Shown here: positions 1 through 8,217 of the stretch, piece by piece
Numbering within the stretch: the first letter of the stretch is position 1
How the letters are laid out: every line of letters begins with the position of its first letter
Source: a virus
Strand: one strand, 5' to 3'
DNA length: 41,652 nucleotides
IMG/VR virus record: IMGVR_UViG_3300049845_000321
Coordinates: 1-41,652 of that record
The notes under the pieces: model-generated
The model's input: the letters and a program-made list of their open reading frames with translations, nothing else
Told to the model about the DNA's origin: nothing
The model's database searches: none
Program-made: the position numbers and the translations under genes

Positions 1-104
1 CGACCCTTAAGCAACGCCTCCATGTTCTTGGCGTCGTTGATACAGCCGCGCAGATCGCTACCGGTGCCCGTGTAGTTGATGCCTACAATGAATGCTCGTT
101 TCAT
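1..104 (-). CDS. Metacaspase-like (peptidase C14) protein, N-terminus only
   Basis: The gene runs off the left edge, so only about 34 residues are visible. They begin MKRAFIVGINY, continue with a GTGSDLRGC turn and then INDAKNMEALL. This is the first beta strand and first helix of caspase-fold C14 peptidases (the pattern is ALLIGINY followed by LRGCINDAKNM). The catalytic His and Cys lie outside the window. The start is ATG at 104 with AGGAGA upstream, and a late-promoter octamer sits at 125-133. In cells metacaspases are Arg/Lys-specific cysteine proteases; the role in a phage is unknown. Family recognition is good, activity is unproven. Confidence 0.65.
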   Translation of the reverse strand, partial: MKRAFIVGINYTGTGSDLRGCINDAKNMEALLKG

Positions 105-124
105 GCTTGTCTCCTGGTTGTATA

Positions 125-133
125 GTATTTAGG
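125..133 (-). promoter_or_regulatory. Late-promoter motif CCTAAATAC
   Basis: A T4-like late octamer (core TAAATA), 21 bases before the start of the metacaspase-like gene. Confidence 0.6.
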
Positions 134-149
134 AGACAAGGGCCCAGGA

Positions 150-878
150 TCACTTCTTCCTGAAAGCGAGCAGCGCTGCTAAGCCAGCCAGCATCAACAT
201 CCAGGTCTTAGGCTCCGGAATCGCTGGAATTGGGGGATCGATTGGCGGGATTGGTTCCCATGGACGGATGCAGCATCCACCAAAGGTTGGGGGCTCATAA
301 GGTGGGATGGATGGCGGTCCCCAATCCCATCCACGGCCAAGTGGTGGTAGCGGAAAGTCCTCGTCCTCCCATGGCACGATTGGTGGTGGCGGCTCTAAAC
401 CAAATCCGCCACCTGGAGGTGGAATCACCTGCCCATACGGTTCCATGGGAGCCAGTGGATCGAGCCCTCCACCACCCACTGATCCGGGGGTTGTCATGCG
501 CTTGATGCGCGTGACCCGGCTGACGTTGTTGCAGACGGTTGGAACGATCAAGCAGTGCTCGTCTTCGCAGTACACCAGCCCGCGCTCAACGGCGTTCTCT
601 TTCCACTTTGACCGAGTGACTGTGCGACACAGCCGATTTCCGCCAAAGTGCATGTCACGAAGCTCTATGAACTCATTCGTGCCGACGATCTCGTCTCGAC
701 GGATCTCCACGACCTCGTCGAACTGGTGCTTCTCCATCCGACGCTGCAGGCGAGCGCGAGTTTCAGCCGGAATGTCCTTGTACGCGTGAACGGCCATCGG
801 CACTGAACCCCGATAGGGGTTAGCGCCAGGGTTGTCCCAGGAGCAGGCTGAGACGATGGCTAGAACAGCGAGTGACAT
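150..878 (-). CDS. PEP-CTERM-tailed exported protein
   Basis: 242 residues. The N-terminus is a very short hydrophobic stretch ending LAIVSAC, which fits a lipobox but lacks the usual positive n-region. A stop codon lies immediately upstream in frame, so no longer start exists. The middle is rich in Pro and Gly (PPPGGG, EPPPPIVPW). The tail is PAIPEPKTW, then a hydrophobic segment, then FRKK. This is the PEP-CTERM sorting signal, which host exosortase recognises in many Gram-negative bacteria. The inference is export and processing by the host surface-anchoring machinery. The start ATG abuts the promoter motif, so the start is slightly uncertain. Confidence 0.7.
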   Translation of the reverse strand: MSLAVLAIVSACSWDNPGANPYRGSVPMAVHAYKDIPAETRARLQRRMEKHQFDEVVEIRRDEIVGTNEFIELRDMHFGGNRLCRTVTRSKWKENAVERGLVYCEDEHCLIVPTVCNNVSRVTRIKRMTTPGSVGGGGLDPLAPMEPYGQVIPPPGGGFGLEPPPPIVPWEDEDFPLPPLGRGWDWGPPSIPPYEPPTFGGCCIRPWEPIPPIDPPIPAIPEPKTWMLMLAGLAALLAFRKK

Positions 879-881
879 CCC

Positions 882-891
882 TTATTTAGGG
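882..891 (-). promoter_or_regulatory. Late-promoter motif CCCTAAATAA in a small dyad
   Basis: It reads CCCTAAATAAGGG on the minus strand directly before the PEP-CTERM gene. It overlaps the TAA stop of the upstream nucleotidase gene. Confidence 0.55.
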
Positions 892-1364
892 AGCGACCTC
901 TTTACCAATTCCACGAAGTCCCTCCATGAGTGCTCGGCCCTTGAGACGTCAAACACATGCAACGTTCCACGGAACAGGCGAGCGTTGGCTTTGTGAGGAC
1001 GGTCGTCTGTCAGAAAGTCCCCTTCTGTGCCCAGCAAGGACTTGTCATGTGTCAAGATCACACGATCCTCGAGGAAAGGAAAGTGCTGACGGTACCAGAG
1101 AACCTTCTCGGTGTAGGCGTACGGAGAGTTCGTTGGTGTTTTGGTCAACACCCAGAGCCTCAGCAGATCAGCTTGGTCGAGGGCCCAGAGCTCTTTGATG
1201 GCCTCAGCGGCTCCTGGTGTGACGTTAAGCCAGAGATAGATCCCTGGCAGCATCTTGAAGTCATCGGTGTGCATGCCGGACTTTTCAAGTGCTTCGTCAA
1301 AGTCGGCAACAGGACCGTCTGAATCAAGGAAAACGTTGATCTCGGTCTTGCTGGGTGTCGTCAT
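882..1364 (-). CDS. 5'(3')-deoxyribonucleotidase-like HAD phosphatase
   Basis: 160 residues. HAD motif I is FLDSDGPVADF, with the Asp nucleophile and general acid Asp. Motif II is VLTKTPT, and motif IV is LTDDRPHKAN near residue 117. The arrangement matches the NT5C-type nucleotidases that phages use to dephosphorylate deoxynucleotide monophosphates. The start is ATG at 1364 with AGGA upstream. The final TAA forms part of the next promoter. Family is fairly sure, substrate is inferred. Confidence 0.75.
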   Translation of the reverse strand: MTTPSKTEINVFLDSDGPVADFDEALEKSGMHTDDFKMLPGIYLWLNVTPGAAEAIKELWALDQADLLRLWVLTKTPTNSPYAYTEKVLWYRQHFPFLEDRVILTHDKSLLGTEGDFLTDDRPHKANARLFRGTLHVFDVSRAEHSWRDFVELVKRSLPK

Positions 1365-1470
1365 GCTTTTCCTGAGGGTCGTAAGGGTGTTGGCGTGCGT
1401 ACGACACCGCCCTGGCTAGGTCCCTAACGAGTTGGCCGAGACCAGTCAGCCAGTTTAAGAGCGCTTTCAT
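1324..1470 (-). CDS. Small protein of unknown function (48 aa)
   Basis: Begins MKALLNWLTGLGQL. Its ATG overlaps the TGA of the upstream membrane-protein gene (ATGA), and its end overlaps the nucleotidase start by 41 bases. The N-terminal half could form an amphipathic helix; the tail is hydrophilic and rich in Gln and Asp. There is no separate ribosome site, so translation would be by coupling. It may be spurious. Confidence 0.35.
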   Translation of the reverse strand: MKALLNWLTGLGQLVRDLARAVSYARQHPYDPQEKHDDTQQDRDQRFP

Positions 1471-1856
1471 TCGAACTTGATCGGAAAGCAGTACTTGCCA
1501 GCGATCGAGTCCTTGATTGCTGCCACGGTCTTGACCTCTGAAACGACTTTGGCACCTTTGAACAGGGACACACAGATCAAGTAAAGGATTGCTGCTGCCA
1601 CGATGATCATGGTGATTTGTGTGAAGTCCCCGGGACTGATCCACACCCCATGGATTAACATCGCCGTGATCCACAAGAATGGGTCAACGATCAGCAGCCC
1701 AGCGATTGATCCAAGGCCGATGATCACAGCGATCGCTGCCAGACCAATGACGATGTTCTTGATGAGCTCGCAGATGTTGGTTTCATCGTACGATAGACTA
1801 CCGTACGTGTTGGCGACTCTATACAGCAAGCCTCGCTTCAGGACACGCTCTTCCAT
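1467..1856 (-). CDS. Small multi-pass membrane protein, unknown
   Basis: About 129 residues from ATG 1856, which follows GAGGTGATC three bases after the aldolase stop. Three hydrophobic stretches are visible at about residues 34-56, 60-80 and 84-104. The C-terminal tail is hydrophilic and positively charged. No family was recognised. It lies between the aldolase and a 48-residue ORF in one operon. Confidence 0.65.
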   Translation of the reverse strand: MEERVLKRGLLYRVANTYGSLSYDETNICELIKNIVIGLAAIAVIIGLGSIAGLLIVDPFLWITAMLIHGVWISPGDFTQITMIIVAAAILYLICVSLFKGAKVVSEVKTVAAIKDSIAGKYCFPIKFE

Positions 1857-1858
1857 GA

Positions 1859-2527
1859 TCACCTCGAAAGAAGAAAGATCTCGCAGATGTGGTTCAGGCG
1901 CTCAATGTGCTCGAACGCTTCCCATGGGTCGGTGCCGACCGACACCGCTCCATGTTTGTCCATCGCCACGACGTCGCACAGCAGCTCGTTGCCACCGTTA
2001 AGCATGATCTGCTCAACGCCATCGGCCAAGGCCTGTGAGATCGGCGGTACGTATCCGAGGATCTTGCCGACCTTGGTGTAGCGAAAGATTTCCGGGAACT
2101 GGGCCGCCAGATCCATCATCTCTTCGGACCTGTCATAGCGATTCTGCGGGCGTTCCATCAGGTACCGCGTCGCCGCAATGACATGCGTTGGGTGCAGGTG
2201 CAACACCACACGAGGGTGTTTGGTCTTCGAGAGGTCGCGCTGCAGGTACCAGTGCATTGGCAGCTCGCCAGTCGGCTTGAGCCCTCTGTTGAGTTGCTGT
2301 TTGAGCAGGCCCTCGTCGGCATTCAGCCATCGATCACGCGACCAGCCTTTGCTGTCGATGTCGAGCTTGATGCACATGTCCGGCACCATCTCGTTCTTTC
2401 GGACGCCTGACGGTGTCACATAGAACCAGTCCTGTTCGGGGCGCCTGTAAGAGGCATTTCCATCGCGAGTGGTGATCCACCCACGTCGGTACGCCTCCTT
2501 GAAGACGTCACAGACCTCGTGCAGCAT
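1859..2527 (-). CDS. Class II aldolase/adducin-family protein
   Basis: 222 residues. Recognisable motifs are GWITTRDGNASYR near the N-terminus, YVTPSGVRK, the metal-binding LHLHPTHV near residue 108 and a C-terminal DKHGAVSVGTDPWEAF helix. This is the order seen in fuculose-phosphate aldolase, ribulose-phosphate epimerase and MtnB-type enzymes, which are zinc-dependent. Substrate is unknown. The start ATG 2527 is one base after the stop of the basic protein upstream. It looks like an auxiliary metabolic gene. Confidence 0.75.
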   Translation of the reverse strand: MLHEVCDVFKEAYRRGWITTRDGNASYRRPEQDWFYVTPSGVRKNEMVPDMCIKLDIDSKGWSRDRWLNADEGLLKQQLNRGLKPTGELPMHWYLQRDLSKTKHPRVVLHLHPTHVIAATRYLMERPQNRYDRSEEMMDLAAQFPEIFRYTKVGKILGYVPPISQALADGVEQIMLNGGNELLCDVVAMDKHGAVSVGTDPWEAFEHIERLNHICEIFLLSR

Positions 2528-2528
2528 C

Positions 2529-2783
2529 TCAATCTTCGTCGGGGTTGACGATCGATGCCTTACCGGCTTTTCGCAGGATCTCTCGACCGCTGGTCTTCTC
2601 TTTCGGAGCGGTGCCCTTGAGGATCTCCGCCAGGGCCTTCTGGGTGGCGGGATTGGTGCGGTACGTCACGCGCTTGCCGTGCTTTGGGGTGGTGCGGGCT
2701 GGGCCCTTCTCCCCATTCTTGTGCATGGCGGTAATGGCCTTGCGACGAGCGATGTTCCTGGCGTTCTTGGACTGGCGAGTCAT
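2529..2783 (-). CDS. Small basic protein, unknown
   Basis: 84 residues, strongly basic in the first two thirds (MTRQSKNARNIARRKAI) and acidic at the end. This composition is typical of nucleic-acid-binding or head-internal phage proteins, but no family is recognised. The start has AGGAGA seven bases upstream. The gene is the first of a run that continues into the aldolase. Confidence 0.6.
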   Translation of the reverse strand: MTRQSKNARNIARRKAITAMHKNGEKGPARTTPKHGKRVTYRTNPATQKALAEILKGTAPKEKTSGREILRKAGKASIVNPDED

Positions 2784-2843
2784 TTGTTCTCCTAACAGGT
2801 GTATTGTACGACCACAGCGCCATCGTGATCGTACATCCGTGGG

Positions 2844-3911
2844 TTAAAGATCACAGATCTCTTTGATGATGGCTAGACGCTTTGCGCGGATAGCCTGCCC
2901 CAGCTCAGGGCCTTCCTTTGAACTGAATTCGGCGGCGCGAACCTGTCGTACCTGCTCAACGCAGCCAAGCACTCTATCGGCACGCAGCTGGGTCAGGCCT
3001 GCTGCCTCGTGAATCAAGATCACCCAGATCAGATCCTGAAAAGGGCCTGAGTGCTCTTGAAGACCACCAGCCTGCGTAATTAGGTTCAGGACGTGCTCAG
3101 AGGTGACGCCTTTCCTAAGAACCTCTGCGTACTTGGCGCAGCTCCGTACACGTTGGTTGCTGACCTTCGGTAGCGCCTTGACCAGGGAACCCAGACCGAC
3201 GCAAAAGCGCTCATTTGCTGGGATAGATGACAACGACCGAAGGAGGCGCTCGTGCCCGCGTTGCGGCAGATCTGGCAGCATCTGACTCAGCAAGGTGGAG
3301 CCATGCACGGCACCAAGCTCGTAAAGCTCGAAGATGAACCTTGTGGGGTGATCGGTGCTGAAGCCCTTTTCTAGCTCCATCCAGATCCGTTCACCCGCCA
3401 ACGTGTTCAGCTCACCAGAACTGCAGAGCTGCCGACACAGCGATCGAGTTTCAGGCGCGATCTTCCAGTTCAGGCGTGCCGCAAACCGAGCCAGCCGGAG
3501 TACTCGAAGTGGATCTTCGACGAACGCTGGAGACGTGTGCTGCAGGATCTGATTTCGCAGGTGATTCACCCCGCCAAATGGATCGATCAAAGAACCATCA
3601 GGCGCAATCGCCATGGCATTCACCGTCAGATCCCGTCGAGCCAGGTCCTGCTCAATGGTGACGTCCTCGGTGCTGACCTCAAAACCATGGTACCCAACAC
3701 CGACCTTGCGTTCCACGCGAGCGAGGGCGTACTCCTCACCAGTATTGGGGTGCAGGAAAACAGGAAAGTCGATGCCTACTTGCTGGTACCCTCGATCGAT
3801 GAGCGCCTGCACGTCTTCCGGAGTCGCACCAACGATCACCCAGTCACGGTCCTTTGGTTCGAGACCCAACTGCATGTCTCGAACAGCACCGCCAACTAGG
3901 TAGGTTTTCAT
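2844..3911 (-). CDS. cca: CCA-adding enzyme (tRNA nucleotidyltransferase)
   Basis: 355 residues, close to bacterial class II CCA enzymes. Visible are the GGAVRD signature, the catalytic DRDWV carboxylates, the ARVERKVG segment, EQDLARRDLTVNAMA, the DPFGG loop and the LRVLRLARFAARL helix. It adds or repairs the 3' CCA of tRNAs. Here it matches a phage tRNA array in which several tRNAs (for example 18658-18731 and 18741-18814) lack an encoded CCA. The start ATG overlaps the upstream stop (TGATG). Confidence 0.93.
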   Translation of the reverse strand: MKTYLVGGAVRDMQLGLEPKDRDWVIVGATPEDVQALIDRGYQQVGIDFPVFLHPNTGEEYALARVERKVGVGYHGFEVSTEDVTIEQDLARRDLTVNAMAIAPDGSLIDPFGGVNHLRNQILQHTSPAFVEDPLRVLRLARFAARLNWKIAPETRSLCRQLCSSGELNTLAGERIWMELEKGFSTDHPTRFIFELYELGAVHGSTLLSQMLPDLPQRGHERLLRSLSSIPANERFCVGLGSLVKALPKVSNQRVRSCAKYAEVLRKGVTSEHVLNLITQAGGLQEHSGPFQDLIWVILIHEAAGLTQLRADRVLGCVEQVRQVRAAEFSSKEGPELGQAIRAKRLAIIKEICDL

Positions 3912-4300
3912 CAGCCCCCAAGCAACAACTTGCGTACGTCGATCACAATGCAGATGCTGTGTGTGCCCTGATTATGGGGCTCATCCCAGGACCAACATCC
4001 TGGGATGATGTGTTGTTCGGTCAACAGGGAGTTGATCGAGATCTCAGCGTTTCGGTCAGTCATGATGTGACCAACGTCATTCGAGTTGTACCCTGTCAGG
4101 TGAATGCAAACGCAGCAGTCGGGCCATTCTGCATCTGGGTGTGAAGCCATGAGCACATCGAGCTCGTCGATCTGATATGTTCTGGCCAGATCGTGCTGCC
4201 CGTACTCACCGTTTCCATCGATACCGAAGCACGCAAGTTCCTTGTTCAGGAGGGAGCGTTCCATCAGGATCGTCACGTCTCGTTCTAGTTCTCTCAGCAT
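3911..4300 (-). CDS. Hypothetical protein
   Basis: About 129 residues from ATG 4300 (MLRELERDVTILMERS). It has a helical start, then a mixed region with several Cys and Trp (DCCVCIHL, GCWSWDEP). No family was recognised. A longer TTG start at 4345 is possible, but it would overlap the upstream gene by 40 bases without a ribosome site. Confidence 0.5.
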   Translation of the reverse strand: MLRELERDVTILMERSLLNKELACFGIDGNGEYGQHDLARTYQIDELDVLMASHPDAEWPDCCVCIHLTGYNSNDVGHIMTDRNAEISINSLLTEQHIIPGCWSWDEPHNQGTHSICIVIDVRKLLLGG

Positions 4301-4304
4301 CTGT

Positions 4305-4520
4305 TTATTGTATTCGTACGATCCACTCGGCGGACCCAATGTCAAGATCAGCGCTCAGAATTTTCGCGTCACCAACACGCTTAGCGACCTGGGCAATGAT
4401 CCAGGCACGTTCATCTGGAAGCATGCCAAGTTCGGCGTCCTCAAAGAGGTGATCAGCAATGACGTCCTCTTGCTCTGGCGAGCATGGGACACGCAACTCA
4501 CTTGGCCTTGCTGAACTCAT
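4305..4520 (-). CDS. Small hypothetical protein
   Basis: 71 residues from ATG 4520, overlapping the 3' end of the next upstream gene by 23 bases. It is acidic, ends WIVRIQ, and its stop is four bases before the next start. No family was recognised. The start was chosen by overlap geometry. Confidence 0.45.
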   Translation of the reverse strand: MSSARPSELRVPCSPEQEDVIADHLFEDAELGMLPDERAWIIAQVAKRVGDAKILSADLDIGSAEWIVRIQ

Positions 4521-4743
4521 CGTGCAGCTCTTGCAGATCTTGAGCGGCATACTGAAGACCCTTGAGTTGAGTGAACGTCGTCCCCAACTTCTCTTTTTCC
4601 TTGCGCTCAATGAACTTAGGAACTAGAAGTCTTAGGTCGCCAATCGCTTCTTCGATGCTACCAAGCGCGTCCCTGAACAGCTTATCAGGATTCTCTTCTG
4701 GGGCGTCTGTCACGGCGGACTTGTCAAGTTCAACCAGCTTCAT
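4498..4743 (-). CDS. Small helical protein, unknown
   Basis: 81 residues, charged and predicted almost wholly helical (GSIEEAIGDLRLLVPKFIER). The ribosome site AGGA lies before ATG 4743. Its own late-promoter motif (4766-4775) sits inside the end of the phosphatase gene, so it can be expressed separately. Confidence 0.6.
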   Translation of the reverse strand: MKLVELDKSAVTDAPEENPDKLFRDALGSIEEAIGDLRLLVPKFIERKEKEKLGTTFTQLKGLQYAAQDLQELHDEFSKAK

Positions 4744-5572
4744 TATCGGTCCTTTGGTCAGGTCCGATATTTATGACGACAGGTTTAAGGTTTGCGACAC
4801 CGCTCTCGCGAGCCTGCACCAGCTCCCCTGTCTCAATGTTCATGCAAGTCAGACCGGCCCATTTCCGATCACCTGACATGAACGCGCCAGTGTCGATGTT
4901 GAGCTGACCACCGCCAGCGCCCTTGATGTGCAGCGGGGCCTGAACTGGAGTATGCCCCGAGATCACCAAGCTCAGGTTATCACCTATTGGGAAGCTCGCT
5001 GAGTTGATGCTTGCGGCGCGCTGGATCTTGGTCTCTCGGTTCCTGATGTCAACACCGTAGAATGGGCCAATGGTGCTCAAGAGCCGAACCTGGTTTTCAT
5101 CGGCAAGATCAGCGTCGGTTAGCTTTCGACCGGGCGGCAGCTCGGCGTGCACGATGTGTACGATCGACTGGTCTTTTTTCTGCAGGGTGATAAGGTACGG
5201 TCGAGTTGCAGCAAGACGTGCCACATCAAACAAGAGGATCTTTTCAACCTGTGTCGCCCACATGCCACCGTTGTAGTACCAGTTCTCTCGCCAGAAGGCG
5301 TCGTCGTGCAGCACCGCGCGGATCATCATCTGCTCGTGGTTCGACGTCACCGCATGAAACCATGTCTCGTACAGCAGCTCAGCACAGCGCATCGAATCTG
5401 GACCACGATCTACCAGATCGCCGACGCTGAACATGCGGTCTACTGTTGGGTCGAAATCAATGTGCTTCAGGAGCTTCTCAAAGAGCTCGTACATGCCGTG
5501 CAGGTCACCGATTACGAAGTCGCGGCCGACGTAGTTTGCACCGTACCTCATCAGCGCTGGAGTAGCCAACAT
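4730..5572 (-). CDS. Ser/Thr protein phosphatase-like metallophosphatase
   Basis: 280 residues with the PPP-family metal motifs in order: GDLHG (about residue 23), GDLVDRGPDS (about 51), SNHEQM (about 77) and SGHTPVQ (about 203). This matches lambda-type protein phosphatases, which use two metals to hydrolyse phosphoesters; diadenosine tetraphosphatase activity is an alternative. The start ATG 5572 has GGAGGG upstream. The gene overlaps its neighbours at both ends. Confidence 0.85.
   Translation of the reverse strand: MLATPALMRYGANYVGRDFVIGDLHGMYELFEKLLKHIDFDPTVDRMFSVGDLVDRGPDSMRCAELLYETWFHAVTSNHEQMMIRAVLHDDAFWRENWYYNGGMWATQVEKILLFDVARLAATRPYLITLQKKDQSIVHIVHAELPPGRKLTDADLADENQVRLLSTIGPFYGVDIRNRETKIQRAASINSASFPIGDNLSLVISGHTPVQAPLHIKGAGGGQLNIDTGAFMSGDRKWAGLTCMNIETGELVQARESGVANLKPVVINIGPDQRTDNEAG
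4766..4775 (-). promoter_or_regulatory. Late-promoter motif CATAAATATC
   Basis: Lies within the 3' end of the phosphatase gene, 23 bases before ATG 4743. Confidence 0.5.
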
Positions 5573-5886
5573 CTTCCCTCCTTCAAGAGCACTTTCCTCG
5601 CGCTGAAGATCGGCTCTTCCCCGAGCATGAAGCTCGGCCCCTTGTACGGGTTGTACTTGATCTGTTCTAGCACGCCTTCGTGGTCGTCCAGTTTCACCTG
5701 CTCGGCGACCACGAAGGCGTGCACGTTCTTCTGTTTCTCCAGGAGGACACGCGCGCGCCCTCCTGGATTCACCTTGAACTGCACGTTCTCAAGGACGGCG
5801 GTCTGTACGTGCTGGATCACGCGACCAAGATGACGAACGGAAAAGCCGCCCGTCCTTAGGTTGCGATAGACGTACAGTCGCGGCAC
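5551..5886 (-). CDS. Conserved phage protein, unknown function
   Basis: About 111 residues from GTG 5886, two bases after the upstream stop. Sequence features are YRNLRTGGFSVRHLGRVIQH, VNPGGRARVL and KQKNVHAFVV. These resemble a small family often seen in phage genomes without known function. A longer in-frame start exists upstream but would overlap the membrane-protein gene. Confidence 0.6.
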   Translation of the reverse strand: MPRLYVYRNLRTGGFSVRHLGRVIQHVQTAVLENVQFKVNPGGRARVLLEKQKNVHAFVVAEQVKLDDHEGVLEQIKYNPYKGPSFMLGEEPIFSARKVLLKEGRCWLLQR

Positions 5887-5887
5887 A

Positions 5888-6568
5888 TCAGACCTTGAAG
5901 CTGTCTGAGAACACCATGCGCACGAACCGGCCAGAGATCGAGGCAATGGTGGCGCTGACCCACTCGAACACTATGTTCATCAGATCACCGAAGAACAACG
6001 ACAGCGCGTAAAACGGCCAGAAGAATGTCCAGGCACCGATGTGACATGCAAGCTCTGCACGGTCGACCTTTGGTTCTGGCCGTAGGTGACCACGTTCGAG
6101 CTCGATGAACGTTCCACTCAGGTTCTGATGATTGATGAACGAGTCGACGAGGTCCTTGCCGTGCTGCTCTGCCAGCTCGCTTGACTGCAGGATCTCCTTG
6201 ACCGTGAAGTCCCGGCGCTCCTTGTCTACGGTAATGGTTCTCCTGGAGGGCAGGTACTCCTGCCAGGCAGCCTCCATCTTCTTGGCGATCCGCCGTACTC
6301 CAACGCCGAACTCGACGAAGCAGTACGCGATCCCGATACCGAAGTAAGCCGCGATCGGCAGCAGGAACTCAGCCGAGATCAGGTACGCACCAAGACCGGC
6401 GAAGGTCCATTCTTCTGGTAGAAGAACCCAGACCAGGAAGGCACCACCTAGGACGAAGACCCACCACTTGACTGACTCCTCAGCTCTTCGGTCGAAGGCG
6501 ATGCCGATCAGCATAAGGATGATGAAGCACGCGATTGCCGCAAGTTCTAGTAACGCAAATCCAAACAT
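5888..6568 (-). CDS. Membrane protein, unknown
   Basis: About 226 residues from ATG 6568 with GGAGG upstream. There are three hydrophobic helices in the first 90 residues, a long charged middle domain (RRTITVDKERRDFTVKEIL) and one or two hydrophobic segments near residues 170-200. No family was recognised. It begins a minus-strand run opposite the divergent glycosyltransferase gene. Confidence 0.6.
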   Translation of the reverse strand: MFGFALLELAAIACFIILMLIGIAFDRRAEESVKWWVFVLGGAFLVWVLLPEEWTFAGLGAYLISAEFLLPIAAYFGIGIAYCFVEFGVGVRRIAKKMEAAWQEYLPSRRTITVDKERRDFTVKEILQSSELAEQHGKDLVDSFINHQNLSGTFIELERGHLRPEPKVDRAELACHIGAWTFFWPFYALSLFFGDLMNIVFEWVSATIASISGRFVRMVFSDSFKV

Positions 6569-6618
6569 GAATCCCTCCAAAAGGAGATCTCATTCTAGCT
6601 GATCGGTGACCTAGCGCT

Positions 6619-6628
6619 CCTAAATATC
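6619..6628 (+). promoter_or_regulatory. Late-promoter motif CCTAAATATC (plus strand)
   Basis: Twelve bases before the plus-strand glycosyltransferase start. Its flipped orientation with a flipped gene supports the octamer being a real promoter. Confidence 0.65.
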
Positions 6629-6639
6629 AGGACAAACAA

Positions 6640-7719
6640 ATGACGGCAACCATGGACGCACTTTTCATTCTCAAGCGCCGAGAGGACTACGGGGCTGATC
6701 CTTCGTTCGGGAACTCGTATCAGATTGCCACCGGAATGTGGAACTCGGCGATGTTCATGGTTCAGGAGCTCAACCGACGCGGGTTGGTCACGGACATCGA
6801 CATGGTGATCGATGGGAATGGTATCGACGCGGTGGTCACCACAGGGAACCCAAAGATCGTGGTCCTTGAAGGAATCTGGGTCACACCAGCAAAGCTTGCC
6901 GAGCTGATGTCGCTTGGTCGTCACGCTGGTCGAATCTGGGTGACACGCGTGCACTCAGAGATTCCATTTTTGGCTGGCGAAGGCATCGCCATGGAATGGA
7001 TCGCGCAGTACCTGGCACTTGGCGGCATCGTTGCACCAAACGCGCCACGGGCGCATGATCAGCTGAGGGCCTTCGCGCACTCACTCGGGTTCACCAGCGA
7101 GCAGATCAACGAGCTGCTGCCGATGTTGCCGAACTGCTTCCCAACCGACTTTAGGCCGATCACCAGTGCCGAGCTTGACACCAGCTCAAAGCCCGTGCTC
7201 GATATCGCGTGCTTCGGTGCCTATCGTCCACTGAAGAACCACCTGCAGCAGGCGCTGATCGCGATCCGCTTTGCCGAGAGCCTTGGAAAGACGGTTCGCT
7301 TTCACGTGAACAACCGCCAAGATTCTGGTGGTGCGCCGGTGTACAAGAACGTCTTGAAAACCTTTGAGGCCCTGCCAGCTGGTTCACACGAGCTGGTGCT
7401 TCACCCCTGGGAGAACAGGGAGACCTTTCTGTCTTCCCTGGAACAAACTGACCTGCTGATGCAGCTGTCGTTCAGTGAGACCTTCAACATCGTCGCCGCT
7501 GACGCCACATGGGTCGGCAGGCCAGTGCTGGCCTCGGCCGAGATCCCTTGGCTGTACCCCATCACGGGTGAGCCGGCGAACCACCTTCAAAGCCTGAAGG
7601 CCTTGGAGACGATCTGGTCGAATAAGTCGTTCTTCATCAACCAGAACCGCACGCGTCTGCGCGCGTACGCAAATCGCAGTGGTGACATCTGGGAACGGTA
7701 CGTCTTAGCGCGAGTCTAA
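6640..7719 (+). CDS. Glycosyltransferase, GT-B (group 1) type
   Basis: 359 residues. The C-terminal domain shows the GT4-like core: FGAYRPLKNHLQQ, LHPWENRETFL, and SFSETFNIVAADA with the EX7E-like acid stretch, then GRPVLASAEIPWL. The N-terminal half is weaker. It would transfer a sugar from a nucleotide donor to phage DNA, virion protein or host surface; the acceptor is unknown. It is one of only three recognised plus-strand genes. Its 3' end overlaps the convergent membrane protease-like gene by 15 bases. Confidence 0.75.
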   Translation: MTATMDALFILKRREDYGADPSFGNSYQIATGMWNSAMFMVQELNRRGLVTDIDMVIDGNGIDAVVTTGNPKIVVLEGIWVTPAKLAELMSLGRHAGRIWVTRVHSEIPFLAGEGIAMEWIAQYLALGGIVAPNAPRAHDQLRAFAHSLGFTSEQINELLPMLPNCFPTDFRPITSAELDTSSKPVLDIACFGAYRPLKNHLQQALIAIRFAESLGKTVRFHVNNRQDSGGAPVYKNVLKTFEALPAGSHELVLHPWENRETFLSSLEQTDLLMQLSFSETFNIVAADATWVGRPVLASAEIPWLYPITGEPANHLQSLKALETIWSNKSFFINQNRTRLRAYANRSGDIWERYVLARV

Positions 7720-8217
7720 GAACCGCATCGCGATTCTGCCGGAGATCAGAATCGTTGGGATCAAGATCAGCGCCGCTGGGATGAACGAGATTGGGTGCAT
7801 CATCGCGAAGACCAAGTCCTGAGATGAGGGCATGGCGGCGATCCAGCTACAGGCACCTAAGTACACGTACAACACCAGGCCCTTGAAAGTCTTAGCATTG
7901 GCGGCCGCCACGATGAAGCTTACTGTGATCGGTAGCAACAACAGCGGCGCGAAGCCGATCATGGCGGCGTTCCATGGGCTTGGACGTGCGTACACTGAAC
8001 CAAGTGAGTTCCCGCTTGGGATGATGGTGAAGTTCTCGGGGTCACCACCTGTCGCGAGAGCGACCAAGTAATGCATGAGCTCGTGCAGGAAGGTGCCGGG
8101 CAGGTTCAGCGCTGCGAACAGCCAAAAGCCGATTGCATCAAGTGCGGCTAGCTCCCTGAACAGGGCGCTCAGCGAGTACGTGCCAAGCGCCAACGAGCTG
8201 AACAACAGGTACTTCAA
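7705..8217 (-). CDS. Membrane protein with HExxH motif (M50-like)
   Basis: 170 residues, mostly hydrophobic with about four membrane segments. The motif FLHELMHYL at about residue 43 is the HExxH zinc site of M50-type intramembrane metalloproteases, with SSQDL later as a possible third ligand. The start appears to be TTG 8217 in a TTGA overlap with the upstream stop. Protease function is inferred from the motif only. Confidence 0.55.
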   Translation of the reverse strand: MKYLLFSSLALGTYSLSALFRELAALDAIGFWLFAALNLPGTFLHELMHYLVALATGGDPENFTIIPSGNSLGSVYARPSPWNAAMIGFAPLLLLPITVSFIVAAANAKTFKGLVLYVYLGACSWIAAMPSSQDLVFAMMHPISFIPAALILIPTILISGRIAMRFLDSR

